NCBI GenBank assembly: GCA_031841125.1
Contig: CM063107.1
Coordinates: 23,206,499-23,270,498, forward strand
From: Acanthococcus lagerstroemiae
Taxonomy: Eukaryota; Arthropoda; Insecta; Hemiptera; Eriococcidae
Length of the DNA: 64,000 bases
Direction: 5' to 3'
In this document: one piece after another, positions 25,601-34,600 of the stretch
Layout: every line of letters starts with the position of its first letter
Position numbering within the stretch: position 1 is the first letter of the stretch
Notes under the pieces: generated by a model
The model's input: the letters and a program-made list of their open reading frames with translations, nothing else
Told to the model about the DNA's origin: nothing
The model's database searches: none
Position numbers and translations under genes: made by a program

Positions 25601-28600
25601 ACTGGTACGTCGACTACTTTTAATCTAATAAACCTGCCGGTTCAGAAAAAACGGGGCACGATAACTCGAATCGGTAAGCTGCTGCGCTGGGTGCAGCGTT
25701 AGAGACCAAATTCCATATTCGTGTTCTTTGAAACTATCAAAAGTTTTCCATTTATTCTCCATTTTTTGATTCTTAGCCAATAGTGGCGGTGTCAGTGGTT
25801 TCTTGTGGGTCGCTGACCCAACGAGGTACTGTGTGAATCCATGTGCGGCTTGGGGCTGTTGAAGTACCGGTGTATTTGTTGAAGTCCAATGATAAGCCGA
25901 CGCCCACATCTTATGGGTGATCAGTGGCGTTAGTTGGAAGTGTCTGAGAATATGTCAGTCTCGTCCCGAACCTAGTCGCTACATGTTAGGTACATGATTA
26001 ATCAGTCAGCTCTCTGTATAGCTAGCTGGTCACCGAATTCTCACAAACATGAGCATGTTTACATCCTCAAACTAGAATACCTGTGTACCTACATATCTGT
26101 GTTTTTTTTTTCACCTTCGTACATTGCGTGCACTTTCCTTTCCTCCTTTGTTAATATTTCTTTTCCATCTTGCCCAGCAACGCCTTGTCAGCGAGGGCAA
26201 AGAAGACTGATCCCCTCAAAAGGTACCTTTAATTCAAATTTAAATTTAAGTAAAAATTCACATTCCAATAACAACTTGAGTTTTGAAATAAATAAAAAGA
26301 AACATGAACATACAAGTAAAAAACAAAAAATAAATGAATATTTTGAGGGAAAAATGGTAAAATACTTGCTAAAAAATTGTGTATCGCCAGTTTGAATGTA
26401 AGAATACTAAGAACTAATGAAAATTTGTGGGAACTCGAAAATGCCTTTGAAAAACCAAGTATAAATATACTAGGATTAGCAGAAATAAGAAGAGGAGGAG
26501 AAAATATTATAAATACAAAAAAATATCTCTTTTGTTACACAGGTAGTTTTGATGGACAAAAAGTTGTTGGTTTTTTGATAAATTAAGAATAGAAGCAAAA
26601 ATTAATGGAGTTTAGAAGCCTTTCGGAAAGAATTGCGATCATAAAAATCAAAATTAAAGAAAATTAAAATATAACTTTCATACAGGTATACGCCTCAACA
26701 ACCACTTTAAGATTTTGAATACCTTTTTCAAACAGAGAACTGGAAAAATAAGGACATGGGTGGCACCAAATGATGAATATATAAAACACAAATTGATTAC
26801 ATAATCAACCCTATTAATACCAAAGGCATAAAAAGTTTCAAAGTTGTTTCAAATGGACTTATAAAATGTACAATTGAAATAACAAGCTGGTGATACCCAA
26901 TAACCCATACTAACTCATTACCACTAAATTCAAAAAATAATACATACGAAATAGAATTGAACAACTATCAAAAACCAATTTAAATTGGGACATTCCCACG
27001 GATCTGGAGAAAATTTGTAAAGTTCTTATGAGAAAAATGAAAGAAGCATCAACGAAGGTGTGTGGCTATGCTGCTAATCATAAAAAAATTAACATCCTCT
27101 CGAATGAAATAAAAAACCTAATAACAAAAAGGCAAAAACTAAAAGTAAGAACCAAAAAATCTAAAGAAGAGAAAATATAACCAAACATACTCTGCAAATT
27201 GATTAAACAGAAACTAAGAGCACAAAGAAAAGAAAAGGAAGATGAATAAATAAAATCTATTCTGGAAACAACTAATAGCACACTAAGAAAATTAAAAACC
27301 AGCTAAGTTTTGGTAAACCATGGACAGTATACTTGGAAGATAAACGAGGAATAAAACAGTATGATAAAAAATGATTAACAGTGTGGCTACAGACTTCTAT
27401 ATAGTTCTCCATTCTCTCTTTCTATAATCAGGCCTGGACTATAATGGTAACCAGAAATGTCACTCGACTACTTCTTGAGCTCTGCCTTCCACTTAAAATC
27501 AAAGAACTGAACCTTTTCCTACTATTAAGATCGCATGTTTTCCATAATTCCAATCTTAAGCTCCTCAATATTACAAAATTCGTATGCTTATTTATTATCT
27601 ATCTGCAATTCTAGGAAATCTTTCATTTTTTTTTGACTTACACTTCTGAGATTGAAATCTACGAAAACATTATGTTCGATTATTATAATAAAATAGTCTG
27701 ATATGATATCACGATATTCTTCAAAATTCTAACAGAAGTTGACTCATGTTTTCAGGGTGGCCTTTCGACAAAACAAGAAATGTGTTTGGCGTATATCACC
27801 TACTACCCTAAGGTTTCCTTAGCTGCATGTCAGAGTATGAACCCTATTCAATTTTTCTTCTTCGCTTTCGGCATCAAGAAGTTCTACCTATATGATATGG
27901 ATACAATCGAGAAAATATTCCTAAAGCTAACGGACAAAGAGTAAGTATCTCTAATGTAACGAATAAGGAACGGAGCCCGTCGCTGGATTGGTAACACAAA
28001 CCCCCATATAGAGGAGTCCGGGACAATGGCCACAAAATTGACATATTTTTCCGTTTTTCCGAAATTAAATGGCTTTAACAAACTCTTGTGGTGTCATTCA
28101 ATAGCTGCATCTTTTCTTTATATGTCACAAACTTTTCAAGTTTACAGCCATCGATGTCCATTTTTAGAGGAATCTTCTGTGCACAAATTCTTATGATGTC
28201 ATTCGATAGCTGCATCCTTCCTTTACATGTCATAAAATTTTCAAGTTTACAGCCATCAATGTCAATCTTAAGAAGAATCTTCTGGGCAACAAAATTTTTG
28301 TTACAAATTTGCTTTTAAATTTTATATTTTAAGTTTTTTACCGCTTATTTAACAAATATCCAATATAAAATAGTATAACTACAAAATCGGGGATAATAGA
28401 TCCAGAGGGCGTTTGGCTCCAAAAGAGGAGAGGGAGGGTTCAAAAATAAAATTCGAAATACGAATCGATTTTTAGATTTTCAAGGCCGCTGAATTCGATT
28501 TCGGGAGTAATTTTTCGATCCAGCCACCTAGTGTGCTACCGAAGGGGGCTGATAGCAATTAATGGCAGTTTCCTCGTGATATTATTTGATTTAGAACTCG

Positions 28601-31600
28601 ATTCTATGACTAATTTTCTGATCTAACCTCACCGAGATGCCACCATATGGGATTTAGCGATGAAGATTAAATAAGTTGTCAATTTTGTAAGTTGATATTC
28701 GAGATCCTGAGGAAAGGAGGGAAGTTGAATACAAAAATGAGCGCTAAAATAAAATTCCGCGACCTGAAAACTTACAAATCGTACACTATCACATAGTACT
28801 ACCATTATTTGCTCTCACCCTCGTATGGTGTTACACCAGGTGGTAGGATCGAAAAAATTACCCGCAAAATCAAATTCAGTGACCTCGGAAGCTGACTCTT
28901 CCCTCAAATTTTATTTTAAATCCTTCTTTCCGCTTTTGGAGCCACCCTTGGGGATATTATTATTCCTGACGCGAGAGTCGTACATATTATATTAAATCAC
29001 CGGCAAATGATGTATCGAAAACTTGGAGTATAAATTGTCAACACATTTAGGGGCGAGGAAAACAATTTTTCGTGAAAAAAAGTCAAACTCGACGTATTTT
29101 TCCCACAAGAATGGGGTGGGGAGGGGCTTGTGACATGGGTTCTGTCGATCTGATTAATCTAGAACGTTGCACGATTTTTTCTCAATTGGAACAGATTTAG
29201 AAGAAGAACCCGAGAAAATCCAGAAAAAAATCCACCAAGAGTAAATAATGATCACCTTAATATCAACAGACGGCTGCGACCAGGAAGCTCACACATTTAT
29301 CCTCAGTGACATTTTACCGCGGTCTCCCCTATAGTGTTCAATATACATAATGTGGAATACCACTTGGCATTGGTTGTACGCCCCGAGTAATAAACTTCAC
29401 TAACCTTTCATTCTTCTCCCGTACTAAAATCTTCTTTTAATTTATTGATTTCATTGGAACCGATTTAGGAGGAAACCCCGAGAGAATACAGGAAAAAATC
29501 CACTAGGAGTAAAAACGACTACCCTAATATAAATATACGGTTGGGACCTGGAAGCTGTTACATTTATACTCAGTGACATTTTACCCCGGTTTCTCCTATA
29601 TAGTGTTCAATATATGTGGAATACCACTTGGCATTGGTTGTACGCTCCGATTAACAAACTTCACTGACCTTTCATTCTTCTCCCCGAGCAGTATTGAAAT
29701 TTTTTTGTGATTCATCGTGGCGTTCCTCTAGTGATCTTGAAGGGCTGAACAACTCTAATTACCTCATACAGTGACTGTAAATTTTCGAAATTCATCATTT
29801 TATCGCGGAATGAAATGCCTCTAAAAATATACGATCTTTTAATTTCGATTTTCGATTGATTGCCCTTTTAGGCAGATTTCGAATGATTTCTCTTCGGTAA
29901 TAAAGCGAGTTTCTTTATCAGCCCATTTTATGGACACCGTGAAATGAAAATCCGCCCAATTTCCCAAGCATACAGCGTATAATCTCGGGGGATGAAATAA
30001 GTTAGATACTGAAAACAGCGTCGATAACACGCGGACTGACCGCGGAAGGGTCACTGTGGCGATTCACCACTTGCCAAATATCGCATTTCAAGCTAATTTT
30101 TCATTCGACACGTAATTGGATTTGATAGCCCGCTCTAACGACCTACCGCGTTGAAAATTTATCAACTCGCTGAAATTATAATTAACGAGCTCGGAGTTTG
30201 CTCACCTTGGGTGAGACATCAGACCACTAAAAAGCAACTATGGGTGTTGAAAAATAAGACATATTCAAGAAACGTAGTTAGGGGCGGGTAGGGTATATAA
30301 ATTACCGGAAAATTTTCTGTGGGTCGATATATATTGAGAAGTTTCCTGCCGCTGTAATGGCAGGAAGAGAAAGGGGAAGAAAAGGAAACATAGAGAGATA
30401 ATGAAAGTGGAAAGTGGAGCTGATGTGGCATTCTTTTCAAGTTCTCATTCGCCCCTGTCTAAGTAAGTATATGACAAAGCGCATAATCACTTGTACTCTG
30501 AAAAAACAGCCCCAGTAAGCATAATTTTAAGGATTGATGTTTCTAATTTCGCAAACTATGTGAACAACCTTATAATGGGAACTCTCAGTCTTCTCATCTG
30601 TTTCGGCTCATCAAGAAATTAGGCCATGTTAAAACCAAAACTCAGAACGAGTAAATGGAACTGGGCAGGTCATATCTCCCGCCTCGTGGACGACCAATGG
30701 ACCTATGGAGCAACATTTTGGCAGCCATGGGACGGGAAAAGAAGGAGGGGCAAACAAATTACGAGATGAAAGGACGACATGAATACATAAAAAAATAAAA
30801 AATAAAAAATAAACTTTCAAACAATCACAAAGCACAGAAAAGAGAGGCAGCGCTTACGCGGAACCATTGCTCGATACGGGCCTGGGAACTAGTAGGCCCT
30901 TGGGGGTGACTCATAATCGCAAACTAACATCAATGTACATGTCAACAATTCCAATAAAGGTATTTGGATGAGAAAACCAAAACAATTATCTTGTGTTAAT
31001 TTCAACTTTCTGTCATACAGGATAAAGAGACCACCAAAGAAATCGAAAACCACGCCGAAGTTTCCTGTTTCCGCTTCTGGTCACGAATTTGATGAAAAAG
31101 TGAATCAGGCTCATATCTTAGCATTGAAACAGATGACCGATTACACGATTGAAGAGCCGGAAGAAACGAATTTGTTTCAAGATCTGGTCATTTCTGAGCC
31201 ACTTGAATTTCAAAATAAGACGTTCAGTCAACATTTACTCGATTTACCGTGGAAAGAAATCTACCAAAGTTTGGAAAACATGTTGTACTATGGAAAGCAT
31301 ATGACGTTTTGTCGGCTTCAGAACGACTCTTTAGCATTGGTAAGTGTTTGTGTTCATAAAGTTCAAAGGCATAGACGTAAGTGGAGATGAGTGGGTGATT
31401 AACTGTAGTTTTCTATTGGCGAAAAATTTTGGAAAAGAAGTTAAATGAAAAAGCGTTTTAAAATATGATTCCATGGACGCTTAATGGCTTGATCTGGTTC
31501 TAAAAACTTTTCGACTGAGCCATGTTCGTCAAAATTATGATTATGCTGTGATTAAGCACTTTATAAGTGCACAACTTATACAGACACTCAAGATGTGGCA

Positions 31601-34600
31601 CAAAAATCTCCTTCCCATCTTGTTTTTATTGCGAAGTCGGACTGATGTGTGACGAACGGAGATCTTCAAGTTCCAATGTATATGGTTCATTATTTTGGGA
31701 TTGGGAAGGGGGCTAGAACTTTTCACTACCTTTAGAATAACGTATCAAGAAAAATATGAAACTAGAGTTGTTTGGGCTGATCTCAAAAATCCAATCAGAT
31801 TTTTTATTTGGCTCTGATCGGGTCCCAAAATTCGACTTTTCTCTCTTCTAAGAGGCAAACTGATTTCACCTGGCAAACTGAACACGATATTGGAGTTTTC
31901 TGGGTCACCGATTCCAGAATTCCATCATATTTCTAATCCGACTCGATTCGGTCCCCCAAATCCAAATTTCCTCCTTAAAAATGGGGAAAATTGACCGACC
32001 TGGAAAATTAAAGCATCAGAAGTTATTCGGGTTACTGATTTCTAAAATCAGATGAAATTTTCAAACCAATTCCAGTTAGACTTCTAAGAATTAAAAGCTA
32101 ACCCTTTGAAAGGGCAACACTCAGCGGACTTGAAAGATCAAGAAGAGTACCGTAATATTCACTTTTTTGGTCACTGATTTTAAAAATGCAATCAGATTTC
32201 AGATCCAATTTGTATGTAAGGTTCAAAAAAATTGAGGTTTGACTAGAAAGCAAACAAACTATCGAAGTAATTCCCTTGGTCTTTTGTTCACTATTCTCGA
32301 TAAGGCGTTTTGTTCCTAATCCGGCCTGCATTGGATTTCAAAATCAAAATTTCATAATACAGACATTTTTCCCTCTTTGCGGCATTCAATCAAATTGTTC
32401 CCATATTTAGGAGTGAAATTTTAATTCTCAAAGCTAAAATCAGGACCTAATCACAAATCAAACAAGATATTTAAACTGAGCGGCCTCAAAAACAGCTTAT
32501 TTCAATATTTTAGTTTTCCGAGTTCGGTCAGTTTCGCTCATTTAAAGGATAATATTTTATTGATTTAACAAGGTGGATCGAATCAAAAACCTTGTTTAAT
32601 TTTCAAAATTAGCGACTTGGAACCGCTCCTAATCACCAGGCATTGTTCCCTTTTCCTAGCCGAGTCAACACAAGCTCTCAAAGGTATAATTTCAACTTTA
32701 GGGGCTCAAACCGCCACGTCTTAAGCTGTTCATCAGCAGAGGTTGGCAAACCAATGTGGGTATGTCGTTTAGAAAACAATTGAGACAGAAATTTAAAAAT
32801 GGGGGGTAGACCCCAGATCAGAGCCGAATTAAAACACTAATCTGATGTTTGAACTCAGCGACCCAAGAAACTCGAATTCGGCGGATACTTCGCTTAATTT
32901 TTTACGGTCGATTTTACCTAATTTTAAAAAGTCAAGTAAGGATTTGGGAGGAAAAAGTGGGATCAAATCAGAACCGTGATGAGATTTTCAAATTCAAAGA
33001 CCTCAAATACCCTTACTCTGATACATTCAAGTTTTTCAGTAAAATCGGTTTGGCCCTTTGAAAAGGCAGTAGTCAAATTTGAGGTCTAAAATGGGGACAG
33101 ACCGAAGATTGAATTTTTGAAATAAGCGATCCAAACAACTTCTATTCCGACACTTAGTTTGATTTTATAAGTGGGGTCAATTATATCCATTTGAAGCAGT
33201 CAAATTTGAATTTGGAAGCCCAAGTCGAGGTTGGATCAAAAATCTAATTCGAGTGTTGCAATTAGTAATCCAAAAATCCCTTTTTCCTACCCTTTGGTTA
33301 AATTTCTCAGCAATGTTAATTTTGCTCCCTTACCGGGAAAAAAGCCAAATTTTGAGCTCAAATTAGAATTGACTCAAACATCCGATTAAATTTTTAAAAT
33401 CAGCGATTTAGAAAACTCGTATTTCGTAACTTGGTCTATTTTTCAGGTTGAGTCAGTTTTAGCAATTTCAAAAGGGGGAGATTTAGATGTAAAAATCCAA
33501 TTAAGGACCGGACTTCCAAAACTCGCTCAGTCTAAAAAATTAAAAATCGAGTTTTTAGCGCAATCTGGTGGAGGAAGTCAAAAGGCACCTTTCAGAGTTG
33601 GTTTCACGATTTCATCACGACTTAGAGCAAACCTTTCTTTTGTTCTTTTTTATAATACTGACTTACCTGTTTTTTTCAAATTTTATGAATATAAGATTCC
33701 TACTACTGAAAGTCATACTTGCTTTTTCCTGTTCGTGGGGGTACAAGGATGTCTGAAGGGAGGAAGGGGTGGGGGGCATTATTCACGTGTGCCTCGTTCA
33801 CCGGAATGGTCGTCTCTAAGCTGTATCTTCCGATTTCCGACACATTCTAGGTCCAGATGTACGAATTTTGACCCTTCACAAGTATGACATGGTCTGCGAA
33901 AACGAGCTAAGCCCACGATTTCCCCCACTTTGCACTCCCATAGCTTGAAGACTGTTCACACGTTAAACTTCATACTTGGGTGGTATTAGCATTGACCCCT
34001 CTTCTTCCGGTCCACGCAATTGAATCAGTGTTACTGCTTATCATTCGCGAGTCAGAATGTTTTTTTCGATTCCCCAACATTTCGTTTTTTGGACTAAGCG
34101 CGTTTTGGAAGTTAGGTCCTCAATTCTCGTAATAAGCGGTCAAAAAAAAACAAAAAAAAACAACAACAAACAAACAAAAAACCACACACATCCTATACAC
34201 AGTTCATTTTTTTGTTGATAAAATCAGTTTTACCCATGAAAAGGGGAGAAAAGTCAAATTTTGGGCCCAAGTTGAGGTTAGATTGAAAACCTGATCATAT
34301 TTCGACATCAGTGATCCGCAGAAAAAATTATTTCAATTCTTTCTTCGGTTTGTGACCCTTTGAAATCCTCAAATCGGGAGCATGTACCGCTCTCATATTG
34401 AGAAAGGGAACTTTTTTACCTTAAAATTAAATTTCCGCTCAATCCACGTTGTGGGGCTTCTTACCACACCCTGTATGTACACGAAAAATACCTCGGGACA
34501 TCGAGGGCTGAATGCTGTAAAAAAGTACTATCGATGTATCAAAGTGGTATTCTGTTCAAGAACTGCATTAGCTTTTATTGTACCCAAGTGGTTTTTGCGG

